Source of the DNA: Pseudomonadota bacterium
GTDB lineage: Bacteria > Pseudomonadota > Gammaproteobacteria > Xanthomonadales > Xanthomonadaceae
DNA length: 49,016 bases
Reading direction: 5' to 3'
NCBI GenBank assembly: GCA_023430045.1
Contig: JAEZCF010000124.1
Span: 1 to 49,016 of the forward strand
Shown: positions 8,695 through 16,412 of the stretch, in pieces
How positions within the stretch are numbered: the stretch's first letter is position 1
Layout: each line of letters starts with the position of its first letter
Program-made: the position numbers and the translations under genes
Notes under the pieces: model-generated
Databases searched by the model: none
Told to the model about the DNA's origin: nothing
Seen by the model: the letters and a program-made list of their open reading frames with translations, nothing else

Positions 8695-9300
8695 ATGCGC
8701 AAGATCGCAGGTTGGATGTCGATGGGAATGTTGGCCGCCGCCCTGGTGGGCTGCTCGCAGCCTGGCCCGGATGCGGCCGGGGCACCGGCGCAGCCTGTGG
8801 ATACGCGTCCTACCGAGTCCCCGGTCGCTGATCCCAGCGTGCCGGTGGCTTCGGGCAATACTCCGGCGGCGGCGGACATTGCCGCCATTGCCGCGTTGAA
8901 TGCCTCGTTCGACCCGGCCCGCGATCCGGCTGCCGATCTGGAAACCGCCAAGGTGGAGGCCCAGCGCGGCAGCAAGCGCATCATCCTGGACGTGGGCGGG
9001 GAATGGTGCCCGTGGTGCCACATCCTGGATCGCTTCGTTGAGGGCGATGCCGAGGTACGCCGCCTGCGCGACGCGAACTATGTGTGGATGAAGGTCAACT
9101 ACAGCGAAGACAACGAGAACGCCGCGTTCCTGTCGCAGTACCCGGAAGTGAAGGGCTACCCGCACCTGTTCGTGCTGGACGCCGAGGGCGGGCTGCTGCA
9201 TTCGCAGTTCACCGGCGAACTGGAGAAGGGCAAGGGCTACGACCGGCAGAAATTCCTGGCGTTCATGAAGGAATGGGCACCGGACAGAACGGCTCCCTGA
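8695..9300 (+). CDS. Thioredoxin-fold lipoprotein
   Basis: A 201-residue exported lipoprotein. A short signal peptide ends in the lipobox LVGC with Cys20 as the lipidated residue. A disordered Ala/Pro-rich stretch (about 21-65) is followed by a thioredoxin-like domain with a CPWC active site (C105, C108, in GEWCPWCH) and a YPHLFV segment in the position of the cis-proline loop. It most likely acts in the periplasm as a disulfide reductase or thiol-oxidoreductase; the partner is unknown. It sits 12 bases after the peptide transporter, so cotranscription is likely. Confidence 0.83.
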   Translation: MRKIAGWMSMGMLAAALVGCSQPGPDAAGAPAQPVDTRPTESPVADPSVPVASGNTPAAADIAAIAALNASFDPARDPAADLETAKVEAQRGSKRIILDVGGEWCPWCHILDRFVEGDAEVRRLRDANYVWMKVNYSEDNENAAFLSQYPEVKGYPHLFVLDAEGGLLHSQFTGELEKGKGYDRQKFLAFMKEWAPDRTAP

Positions 9301-9468
9301 GCCGGAGGGGCATGCCGGGCACGCCCGGTGGCCTGGCGGACTGGACAGCGCCACGACCTTCGGGCCGTGGCGTTTTTCGTTGCCGGGCATTCAATATCCG
9401 CCGCGGGCGGCCGTTATCGGCAAGGACCTCATGCCGCGCTTGTCCGTGGCGCCTGCCCGGAGCACGTG

Positions 9469-10641
9469 ATGCCCAACGTCCTTGCCGAACGCCCGTCCGC
9501 CGATGGCTCGACCCCCGCCGGTGCGCCGGTGGCATTGCCGTCGCGGCAGGCGCTGCTGGACGATGCCGGCAGTGGCGAGGCGGGTATGGCGGACGCGCCG
9601 GTCAGCGGTGCGGGCGACATCCCGGCGGCTGCCGACAGTGGCGCGTCGCATCACCACCTGCCGGTGGTCGCGCTGCCGGACAACGCGATGCTGGCGGCCA
9701 TGATGCGCAAGCTGGTGGTGCAGAAGGAACATTTCGACCAGCTGGCGCGCGACCCGCGCCTGGCCGGCCTGCTGCCGATGGAATGGCTGGGACAGGGCGG
9801 TCGTGCGCTGGATATCGGGGCGTTCGTGCAGGCGGTGCTGCCGTTCCTGCCGGTGGCCGAACGGGGTGAGACCACGGCCGCGCGGCTGCCGCTGGCGCAC
9901 GTGCTGGGCGACAGCGGGCGCTGGAGAAGGGCCGACGTGGACGAACCGCGTTCGCTGGCGTGGTTCCTGGCCAGCGATGATCGCGCGCGTCGCGACGCCG
10001 AAGATGTCGCCGAGGCGTTCCTGATAGGCCCGCTGGGCCTGGCGTGGATGCAGGCCGGGCGCAGCCGCGTGGGCTTCCTGCGGGCGATGGACTGCACGAC
10101 GCTGGCCGCGCGTGTGACCCTGCTGGACTACCCGGCGGCCGAGGCGCTGGCGCTGTACCAGGTGACAGCGCAGGGGCAGCCGCAGGTCTGGTGCGTGCAC
10201 GGGCGGCGGCGGCTCCGGGAGCTTCCTGCCCCCTGGCTGAGCGTGCCGCTGCTGACCGCATACGGTGTGGCGGCGCCCCAGGCGTGGCCGTCCGGCTACC
10301 CGCCGGTGGAACAGGTAGCACAGGCGCTGGCCGGCGTGCGCCCGGGCCGGATGCTGCCGGAAGTGGACTTGGCCAGAGTGGCCAGGAAGGTGGCCGAAGC
10401 GGCCAGCGGCGAAGACTGGCTGCCTGTCAGCCTGCTGCAGCTGCGCACCTGGGCGCCCCGCTGGGGCTGTTTCCTGGCCGCATTCGTTGGCCTGCCGTCG
10501 TTGCTGCTGCTGACCGCCGCGCTGACGCTGCCGGGCGTGATGGAGGCGGCCACCGTGGCCGCATCGCTGGGATTCGCCGCCGGTGCCATCGGTGCCCTCG
10601 CCGGCCCCTGGATCTACGCCCGCCGCAAGCACCTCCGCTGA
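9469..10641 (+). CDS. Unknown protein with two C-terminal membrane helices
   Basis: I do not recognise this 390-residue protein. The N-terminal ~60 residues are disordered and Ala/Gly/Pro-rich. A folded region (about 70-330) contains repeated Leu/Ala-rich helices and a VWCVHGRRRLRELP segment. The end carries two adjacent hydrophobic helices (about 330-350 and 360-380) before a basic tail, ARRKHLR. The ATG at 9469 was chosen; upstream in-frame sequence looks non-coding. Its TGA stop shares its last A with the A-tract of a palindromic terminator-like repeat. Confidence 0.7.
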   Translation: MPNVLAERPSADGSTPAGAPVALPSRQALLDDAGSGEAGMADAPVSGAGDIPAAADSGASHHHLPVVALPDNAMLAAMMRKLVVQKEHFDQLARDPRLAGLLPMEWLGQGGRALDIGAFVQAVLPFLPVAERGETTAARLPLAHVLGDSGRWRRADVDEPRSLAWFLASDDRARRDAEDVAEAFLIGPLGLAWMQAGRSRVGFLRAMDCTTLAARVTLLDYPAAEALALYQVTAQGQPQVWCVHGRRRLRELPAPWLSVPLLTAYGVAAPQAWPSGYPPVEQVAQALAGVRPGRMLPEVDLARVARKVAEAASGEDWLPVSLLQLRTWAPRWGCFLAAFVGLPSLLLLTAALTLPGVMEAATVAASLGFAAGAIGALAGPWIYARRKHLR

Positions 10642-10694
10642 AAAAGGGGGACGGAGGTGGTTAATTTCAATTAACTGCCTCCGTCCCCGTTTTT
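10641..10694. repeat. Terminator-like palindrome, copy 1 (GGGGACGGAGG family)
   Basis: An A-tract, GGGGACGGAGG (10647-10657), an inner palindrome GTTAATTTCAATTAAC (10660-10675), CCTCCGTCCCC (10678-10688), then a T-tract. The long hairpin flanked by A and T runs should act as a rho-independent terminator on both strands. The plus-strand gene on its left and the minus-strand marR on its right both end in TGA codons formed at its edges. Two further copies lie near 24.2 and 24.7 kb. Confidence 0.85.
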
Positions 10695-11189
10695 TCAGGG
10701 GGTTTCGGCCATGCGCTGCAGGCCGTCGCCGGCCAGGCGCAGGATCAGCTTTTCGAGCAGCTGTTCTTCTTCTTCGCTGAGCACGGACATCAGCCTGCGG
10801 GTGACTTCGATGACCATCGGCGCGATGGTCTCGTAGACCTCGAAACCGGCGGCGGACAACGCCAGCACGGAGCGACGACGGTCGTCGCCATGGGTTTCGC
10901 GCTTGATGTAGCCGCGTTCCAGCAGGCGCGCCACGGCCCGGCTGACCGCCACCTTGTCCATCGCGGTGCGTTCTGAAACCTCGCTGGCGGAAGATCCCGG
11001 GTAGAGGGCAAGGATGGTGATCACCCGCCACTCCGGAATGGCCAGGCCGTAGCGGTCGCCATAGAGCTTGGCGATGTTGCCACTGACCCGGTTGGAGAGC
11101 ACGCTCAGCCGGTAGGGCAGGAACTGTTCCAGGTCGAGCAGGACGTGCGACGCGCGCATGCTGGTGGAAAAGGGATCGGGTGAGCTCAT
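10695..11189 (-). CDS. MarR-family transcriptional regulator
   Basis: A 164-residue winged-helix repressor-type protein. N-terminal dimerisation helices are followed by the MarR DNA-binding core (IPEWRVITILALYPG, then the recognition helix AMDKVAVSRAVARLLERGYI) and the wing (THGDDRRRSVLALS). It is divergent from hppD-hmgA, so control of tyrosine/homogentisate catabolism is the likely role, as for other MarR-type regulators beside these genes. The ATG at 11189 has AAGGTG nine bases upstream; an in-frame GTG at 11201 would add four residues. Its stop overlaps the edge of a palindromic repeat. Confidence 0.88.
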   Translation of the reverse strand: MSSPDPFSTSMRASHVLLDLEQFLPYRLSVLSNRVSGNIAKLYGDRYGLAIPEWRVITILALYPGSSASEVSERTAMDKVAVSRAVARLLERGYIKRETHGDDRRRSVLALSAAGFEVYETIAPMVIEVTRRLMSVLSEEEEQLLEKLILRLAGDGLQRMAETP

Positions 11190-11202
11190 GTTGCGGTGCA
11201 CC

Positions 11203-11231
11203 TTGCTGGTGGTTTCAGCTGTAACTATAAA
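11203..11231 (+). promoter_or_regulatory. Candidate hppD promoter, overlapping the marR promoter
   Basis: TTGCTG (11203-11208) lies 17 bases from TATAAA (11226-11231) on the plus strand. On the minus strand the same AT-rich site reads TATAGT (11229-11224), a candidate -10 for the MarR gene. Back-to-back promoters sharing one -10 region would let one bound regulator silence both. Confidence 0.5.
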
Positions 11232-11319
11232 AGGTCATTCAAGACTCCGCATTCTCGCGGGTCTGCCCGTCGCCCGCACCTGGTTCGTCACCCTGCGGAA
11301 TCGCTTTGGAGCCTTCGCC

Positions 11320-12432
11320 ATGAATACCACTGTCCAGACCGCCTCGCATCCCAATCCCGGCATGCAGGTGACCACCTTCGAGAACCCGATGGGCATCGAC
11401 GGCTTCGAGTTCGTCGAATTCGCCGCCCCCGCAGGCCGTGGGCAGGAACTGCACGACTATTTCCGCAGCATGGGCTTCACTGCCGTGCTGAAGCACAGGT
11501 CGCGTGCGATCACCGTCTACCGCCAGGGCGACGTCAATTTCCTGGTCAACGAGGACCCGGATTCGTTCGCTGCGGATTTCGCTGCCCAGCACGGTCCCTG
11601 CGCCTGTGGTTTCGCGATCCGCTTCCAGAAGCCAGGCGCAGAGGTCTACCAGACCGCCCTGGGCAACGGCGCCGAGCCGGTGGACAGCAAGCCGGGCACG
11701 AAGGCCGTGGACGCGCCGGTGATCAAGGGCATCGGCGACTGCATGCTGTATCTGGTGGATCGCTACGGCGCGGCCGGCAGCATCTATGAAGGCGACTACG
11801 TGCTCATCGATGGTGCCGACCTGCAGCCGAAGGGCTTCGGGCTGACCTTCATCGACCACCTGACCCACAACCTGTATTTCGGCAACATGCAGCAGTGGTC
11901 GGACTACTACGAGCGCCTGTTCAATTTCCGCGAGATCCGCTACTTCGACATCAAGGGCCTGAAGACCGGTCTGGTGTCCAAGGCGATGACCGCGCCGGAC
12001 GGCATCGTGCGCATCCCGCTCAACGAATCGTCCGATCCGAAGAGCCAGATCAACGAGTACCTGGACGCGTACAAGGGCGAGGGCATCCAGCATATCGCCT
12101 GCTTCACCGAGAACATCTACGAGACCGTGGAAGCCATGCGCGAGCAGGGCGTGCAGTTCCTGGATACGCCGGATACGTATTTCGACGTGATCGACCAGCG
12201 CGTTCCGAACCACGGCGAAGACGTGCCGCGCCTGGCCAGGAACAAGATCCTGATCGATGCCGATCCGGAAACCCACCAGCGCAAGCTGCTGCAGATCTTC
12301 ACCCAGAACTGCATCGGGCCGATCTTCTTCGAGATCATCCAGCGCAAGGGCAACGAAGGCTTCGGCGAAGGCAACTTCACCGCGCTGTTCGAGAGCATCG
12401 AGCGCGACCAGATGCGTCGCGGCGTGCTGTAA
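11320..12432 (+). CDS. hppD: 4-Hydroxyphenylpyruvate dioxygenase
   Basis: A 370-residue non-haem iron(II) dioxygenase converting 4-hydroxyphenylpyruvate to homogentisate in tyrosine degradation. It has two vicinal-oxygen-chelate domains. The 2-His-1-Glu metal site is present in the second: H180 (DHLTHN), H258 (GIQHIA) and E338 (FFEIIQRKG). The C-terminal helix GNFTALFESIERDQ gates the active site. The ATG at 11320 has GGAG eight bases upstream. hmgA follows after 73 bases on the same strand and consumes its product, so the two very likely form an operon. Confidence 0.96.
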   Translation: MNTTVQTASHPNPGMQVTTFENPMGIDGFEFVEFAAPAGRGQELHDYFRSMGFTAVLKHRSRAITVYRQGDVNFLVNEDPDSFAADFAAQHGPCACGFAIRFQKPGAEVYQTALGNGAEPVDSKPGTKAVDAPVIKGIGDCMLYLVDRYGAAGSIYEGDYVLIDGADLQPKGFGLTFIDHLTHNLYFGNMQQWSDYYERLFNFREIRYFDIKGLKTGLVSKAMTAPDGIVRIPLNESSDPKSQINEYLDAYKGEGIQHIACFTENIYETVEAMREQGVQFLDTPDTYFDVIDQRVPNHGEDVPRLARNKILIDADPETHQRKLLQIFTQNCIGPIFFEIIQRKGNEGFGEGNFTALFESIERDQMRRGVL

Positions 12433-12505
12433 CGCAGAGGCATCCGTGGACGGGCCGGGCACTCCCCGGCCGCACTTGAAGTGGCAGGAAACGAAGGCTC
12501 TCGAC

Positions 12506-13810
12506 ATGACGACAACGATTACTTCCCGCGGCTACCAGTCCGGCTTCGGCAACGAGTTCGCTTCGGAAGCGCGGGAGGGCGCGCTGCCGATCGGCCAGAA
12601 TTCGCCGCAGAAGGTCGCCCACGGGCTGTATGCCGAGCAGTTGTCCGGCACCGCCTTCACCGCGCCGCGCGGCGTCAACCGGCGCAGCTGGTTGTACCGC
12701 ATCCGGCCGGCCGTGCTCCACGGTGAGTTCGAACCGTTCCAGCAACCGCGGCTGCACGGTGACTTCTCGGCGCAGCCGGCATCACCGAACCAGCTGCGCT
12801 GGAGTCCGCTGCCGCTGCCGGAGGCGCCGACGGATTTCGTGGAGGGCCTGTATACGATGGGCGGCAACGGCTCGCCGGATGCGCATGCGGGCGTGGCGAT
12901 CCACCTGTACGCCGCCAACCGTGACATGCAGGGCCGCTACTTCTACAACGCCGATGGCGAGCTGCTGATCGTGCCGCAGCTTGGTCGCCTGCGCCTGCTC
13001 ACCGAGATGGGCGTGGTGGAGGTGGAGCCGCAGCAGATCGCGGTGATTCCGCGTGGCGTGCGCTTCCGCGTGGAGCTGCCCGATGGGCAGGCACGTGGAT
13101 ACGTCTGCGAAAACTTCGGTGCGCTGTTGAAGCTGCCCGACCTGGGCCCCATCGGCGCGAACGGGCTGGCCAATCCACGCGATTTCGAAACCCCGCATGC
13201 GGCGTTCGAAGACCTGGATGGCGACTTCGAACTGGTGGCCAAGTTCGACGGCCGCCTATGGCGTGCGCCCATCGACCACTCACCGCTGGATGTGGTGGCG
13301 TGGCACGGCAACTATGCGCCGTACCGTTACGATCTGCGTCGCTTCAATACCATCGGTTCGATCAGCTTCGACCATCCGGATCCTTCGATCTTCCTGGTGC
13401 TGCACTCGCCCAGCGACACGGCGGGTACCAGCAACATGGATTTCGCGATCTTTCCGCCGCGCTGGCTGGTGGCGCAGCACACGTTCCGTCCGCCGTGGTT
13501 CCACCGCAACATCGCCAGCGAGTTCATGGGGCTGGTACATGGTGCGTACGACGCCAAGGCGGAAGGTTTCGTGCCGGGCGGTGCCTCGCTGCACAACTGC
13601 ATGAGCGGCCATGGCCCGGATGCATCCACCTTCGACAAGGCGTCCAGCGCGGACCTGTCCCGCCCGGATGTGATCCGCGACACGATGGCCTTCATGTTCG
13701 AAACCCGCGCGGTGATCCGGCCGACCTCCCAGGCATTGGCTGACAGCCATCGCCAGGGCGACTATCAGGGATGCTGGAATGGCCTGCGCAACAACTTCCG
13801 CAAGCGGTAA
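12506..13810 (+). CDS. hmgA: Homogentisate 1,2-dioxygenase
   Basis: A 434-residue cupin-type iron dioxygenase that cleaves homogentisate to maleylacetoacetate. The iron ligands align with the human enzyme (H335, E341, H371) at H333, E339 and H369. The YQSGFGNEFASEA start and the PGGASLHNCMSGHGPD loop are conserved. The ATG at 12506 is preceded by GAAGG at good spacing. No fumarylacetoacetase or maleylacetoacetate isomerase gene follows here, so the pathway must be finished elsewhere in the genome. Confidence 0.96.
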   Translation: MTTTITSRGYQSGFGNEFASEAREGALPIGQNSPQKVAHGLYAEQLSGTAFTAPRGVNRRSWLYRIRPAVLHGEFEPFQQPRLHGDFSAQPASPNQLRWSPLPLPEAPTDFVEGLYTMGGNGSPDAHAGVAIHLYAANRDMQGRYFYNADGELLIVPQLGRLRLLTEMGVVEVEPQQIAVIPRGVRFRVELPDGQARGYVCENFGALLKLPDLGPIGANGLANPRDFETPHAAFEDLDGDFELVAKFDGRLWRAPIDHSPLDVVAWHGNYAPYRYDLRRFNTIGSISFDHPDPSIFLVLHSPSDTAGTSNMDFAIFPPRWLVAQHTFRPPWFHRNIASEFMGLVHGAYDAKAEGFVPGGASLHNCMSGHGPDASTFDKASSADLSRPDVIRDTMAFMFETRAVIRPTSQALADSHRQGDYQGCWNGLRNNFRKR

Positions 13811-13825
13811 GAAGGCGACGGAGCG

Positions 13826-14413
13826 CTAGACGGCCTCTTCGGCGTGGTGGGACAGGGTGTCCTGCATCGCCTGCTGATGCTCGCGCGGCAGCACCTCCAG
13901 CAGGCGTTGCTGGACGCGGGCGGTGTAGCCGGCCGACGTCAGCGTCGGCAGTGTCTGCAGCGCCGCCTGCATCGCAGCGACCACGGCGCTGTCGCTGCGC
14001 GCCTTCTGAAGGTCGTGCAGCAGCGCGGCAGCGCGCGGATGTCGCTGCATCTCCAGGATGCCCAGCAGATAAAGGCGGGCACCGGCCATCGAGCGGCGGC
14101 GTTCGCTGCCGGGATTGCCTTCGGAACTGCCGGAGGGCGGCTGCGTTCCGGATGCCGCCTCGGCGACTGTCGTCGAGGTCGTCGACGGGGGTATCGCCGC
14201 TGTCGCTTCCACCGCCTCTCCGCCGGTGACGAGATAGCCTGCGCGCACCAGCTGGATCAGCATCGCTGGCGCATCCGGCCCCACCAGCGCCGTCAGGGTG
14301 GCAAGGTCGCGCTGGCCGTCGCACAGGATCAGCAGGCGGCGCTGGCGCATGTCCAGCGGCGCGCGATGCGCCTGCAATGCGGTTCGGGCTTGGTCTGTCT
14401 TGCGCGGGAGCAT
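13826..14413 (-). CDS. Unknown two-domain soluble protein
   Basis: I do not recognise this 195-residue protein. The first ~75 residues (MRQRRLLILCDGQRDLATL and on to VRAGYLVTGG) look like a compact winged-helix-type fold. A Ser/Thr/Pro linker (about 80-115) leads to a helical C-terminal region (about 115-195). There is no signal peptide or membrane segment. It is convergent with hmgA, 15 bases apart, and divergent from a lipoprotein gene. The start at 14413 is the first ATG before the conserved-looking sequence; a longer start at 14476 is less likely. Confidence 0.65.
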   Translation of the reverse strand: MLPRKTDQARTALQAHRAPLDMRQRRLLILCDGQRDLATLTALVGPDAPAMLIQLVRAGYLVTGGEAVEATAAIPPSTTSTTVAEAASGTQPPSGSSEGNPGSERRRSMAGARLYLLGILEMQRHPRAAALLHDLQKARSDSAVVAAMQAALQTLPTLTSAGYTARVQQRLLEVLPREHQQAMQDTLSHHAEEAV

Positions 14414-14583
14414 GGTCGGGCCAAGGAAAGCGGTGCAGGCCGAGCCTGAACGGTGGCCATTAAACCCGGATGACAATGCGGCACGTGCACACGCGCCACG
14501 CTAGCGTTCCGCACGACCGCCCATAACGTCGCAGCCTGCCCGGCAGCGGTGTTGATCCCGATCGTTTCCAGGAGATATGTCCG

Positions 14584-15231
14584 ATGAAAACATTCCCCAT
14601 TGCTGGCCTGCTGGCGCTGTCGTTGGCCGCGTGCAGCCAAGGGCCGGAATCCAGCACCGCCGCCATGTCGCCGACCCATGGCGCGGGCAAGGATGCGAAC
14701 GCGGCCACCGACCCGGACATGGCCACGGTGTCTGCCGTGGATACCCGCAGTGACAGCCCGGCGCGCCTGGATGGTTTCGGCGCGGTGGCGCTGGGCGCCA
14801 GCGTGGATGAACTGCGCAGCCGCTTCGGCGCGCCGTTGCAGGGGCTGGCGACCGACGCAGCCGGCAGGCCGCAGCCGGCAGACGATCGCAACGACGAATG
14901 CTATTACCTGCGCCCTGAAAAGGAGGCGCCGGAAGGTCCCTATCTGATGATCGAGGGGCGCAGGCTGGTGCGCTACGACGTGCGGGGACCGGCGATCGTC
15001 GCCCCGGGTGGCGGCCGGGTGGGCATGACGCTGGGCGAACTCCAGCAGCTCTATCCGGAGCGTGGCGACGTGGTGCCGGACAAGTACGACGACCAGGCGC
15101 AGCACCTGCGCGTGCGTCCGGCGCAGGATGGCCAGGGCATCATCGATTTCGCGCTGGGCGCCGGTGGCAAGGTGGAATCCTGGCGCGTCGGCCTGCCCCC
15201 GCAGGTGGACTACGTGGAAGGCTGCGGCTGA
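14584..15231 (+). CDS. Unknown lipoprotein
   Basis: A 215-residue exported lipoprotein with a short signal peptide ending LAAC and lipidated Cys17. After a disordered linker, two related segments each pair a Gly-rich strand with a helix: GFGAVALGASVDELRSRFG and GRVGMTLGELQQLYP. This arrangement recalls small BamE/SmpA-like repeats, but I cannot assign a family. It stands alone between a divergent gene and the convergent Mrp operon. The ATG at 14584 is immediately followed by the signal peptide. Confidence 0.72.
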   Translation: MKTFPIAGLLALSLAACSQGPESSTAAMSPTHGAGKDANAATDPDMATVSAVDTRSDSPARLDGFGAVALGASVDELRSRFGAPLQGLATDAAGRPQPADDRNDECYYLRPEKEAPEGPYLMIEGRRLVRYDVRGPAIVAPGGGRVGMTLGELQQLYPERGDVVPDKYDDQAQHLRVRPAQDGQGIIDFALGAGGKVESWRVGLPPQVDYVEGCG

Positions 15232-15240
15232 GCGGAGGCG

Positions 15241-15267
15241 GGTAGCCGGGCAGCGCCCGGCCCTACC
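15241..15267. repeat. SMAG element at the mnhG 3' end
   Basis: A GTAG head (15242-15245), then a hairpin of CCGGGC and GCCCGG around AGC, and a closing CCTAC. Read on the minus strand it also starts with GTAG, and that TAG (15265-15263) is the stop codon of mnhG. It fits the SMAG (GTAG) repeats described in S. maltophilia. It lies between two convergent genes and could act as an mRNA 3' cap. Confidence 0.7.
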
Positions 15268-15628
15268 TTTCTGGCTCGGGGGGCGGCAGCTGTTCTTCCT
15301 CGGCGCGCTCGTTGCCCGGCAGGCTGGGCCGGGTTTCCATCAGCAGCGACAGCGCTGCCTTGGCCATCAGGTGCGCGCTGACCGGTGCGGTGATGAACAG
15401 GAACACGGTGATCAGCAGCTCGCGTGGCTGCGGATCCTGGCCCAGGAAAATGTGGTAGCACACCGATGCCACCAGCACGCAGCCCACGCCCAGCGTGCTG
15501 GCCTTGGTGGGTGCATGCAGGCGCTTGAAGAAGGTCGACAGTTTCACCAGCCCAAGCGCGCCCATCAGGATGAAGAAGCAGCCGAACAGCAGCAGGATGG
15601 ACAGGGCGATCTGGATGAAGGTGATCAT
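15263..15628 (-). CDS. mnhG: Mrp/Pha cation/proton antiporter subunit G
   Basis: A 121-residue membrane protein of the multi-subunit Mrp antiporter. Three hydrophobic helices are seen (about 4-28, 40-62 and 72-92), with the conserved LGLVKLSTFFKRLHAPTKAS of MrpG/PhaG near residue 25. A charged Glu/Pro-rich tail ends the protein. It is the last gene of the operon, overlapping mnhF by 4 nt. The stop codon lies inside a GTAG repeat. Confidence 0.92.
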   Translation of the reverse strand: MITFIQIALSILLLFGCFFILMGALGLVKLSTFFKRLHAPTKASTLGVGCVLVASVCYHIFLGQDPQPRELLITVFLFITAPVSAHLMAKAALSLLMETRPSLPGNERAEEEQLPPPEPER

Positions 15629-15909
15629 TCGACGATATCCCTGCGCAGTACGAACTTGCTCAGCACCACGGTGCTGCCGAAGCCCAGCATCGCGATGATC
15701 AGCGCGGCCTCGAAGTAGATTGCCGAGTTGAGGTACATGCCGAACAGCATCAGCTCGGCGATCGCGGTCACCGACAAGGTGTCCAGGGCAAGGATGCGAT
15801 CGGGCACGGTGGGGCCGCGCAGCAGCCGCCAGGTGGCCAGCAGCATGGCCAGGCCGACCACGTGCATGCATACCACCAGGGTGGTCTGGATGACCTGGAA
15901 TCCGGTCAT
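15625..15909 (-). CDS. mnhF: Mrp/Pha cation/proton antiporter subunit F
   Basis: A 94-residue membrane subunit with three helices. The loop RLLRGPTVPDRILALDTLS (about 28-46) is the hallmark of MrpF/PhaF. Start and stop overlap the neighbouring E and G genes by 4 nt each, indicating translational coupling and fixed subunit ratios. Confidence 0.92.
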   Translation of the reverse strand: MTGFQVIQTTLVVCMHVVGLAMLLATWRLLRGPTVPDRILALDTLSVTAIAELMLFGMYLNSAIYFEAALIIAMLGFGSTVVLSKFVLRRDIVE

Positions 15910-16412
15910 GGGAAAATCTCCATCAACGGGGTTTCGTAACGGCGCTTGATCGTCGCGATCAGGTCCTGTGGATCGTCCAGGTGCAGCACGTGCACCAGCA
16001 GGAATTTACGGTCGTCGCTGAGCGCGGCCGATACCGTGCCCGGGGTGAGGGTGATCATGCTGGTCAGCGCGGCGATGCCGTGGATGTTGGCGATGTCCAG
16101 CGGCAACCAGATGAAGCCCGGGTGGAGGTTCTTCTCCGGCCCAATGACCTGCAGGGCCACACGGATGTTGGATACCAGAATGTCCCACAGGGTGACCACC
16201 ACCAGTTTCGGCAGCGGTCGAAGCGTGCCGATGCGCGCGAACTCACGGTCCAGCCGTGCCGCGAAAAGCGTCACCACCAGCCCAAGCAGAAGCCCCAGCA
16301 CGAACTGCCCGACGGTGAAGCTGTCCGACATCAGCAGCCAGAACACCACGACCATGACGGTCAGCGGCAGCGAGGGAAAGAGGCGGCGGAACAGGGAACG
16401 TTTCTGGTTCAT
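15906..16412 (-). CDS. mnhE: Mrp/Pha cation/proton antiporter subunit E
   Basis: A 168-residue MrpE/PhaE subunit. Two N-terminal hydrophobic segments (about 15-50) precede a cytoplasmic domain with the conserved SMITLTPGTVSAALSDD (about 117-133) and LLVHVLHLDD motifs. It is coupled to mnhD and mnhF by 4-nt overlaps. Confidence 0.93.
   Translation of the reverse strand: MNQKRSLFRRLFPSLPLTVMVVVFWLLMSDSFTVGQFVLGLLLGLVVTLFAARLDREFARIGTLRPLPKLVVVTLWDILVSNIRVALQVIGPEKNLHPGFIWLPLDIANIHGIAALTSMITLTPGTVSAALSDDRKFLLVHVLHLDDPQDLIATIKRRYETPLMEIFP

Noticed and set aside
7153..9390. A 745-codon open frame on the minus strand opposite the POT and thioredoxin genes
   Set aside because: It is rich in His, Gln and Arg, has no domain, and is the mirror of well-supported plus-strand genes. 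High G+C makes such antisense frames common.
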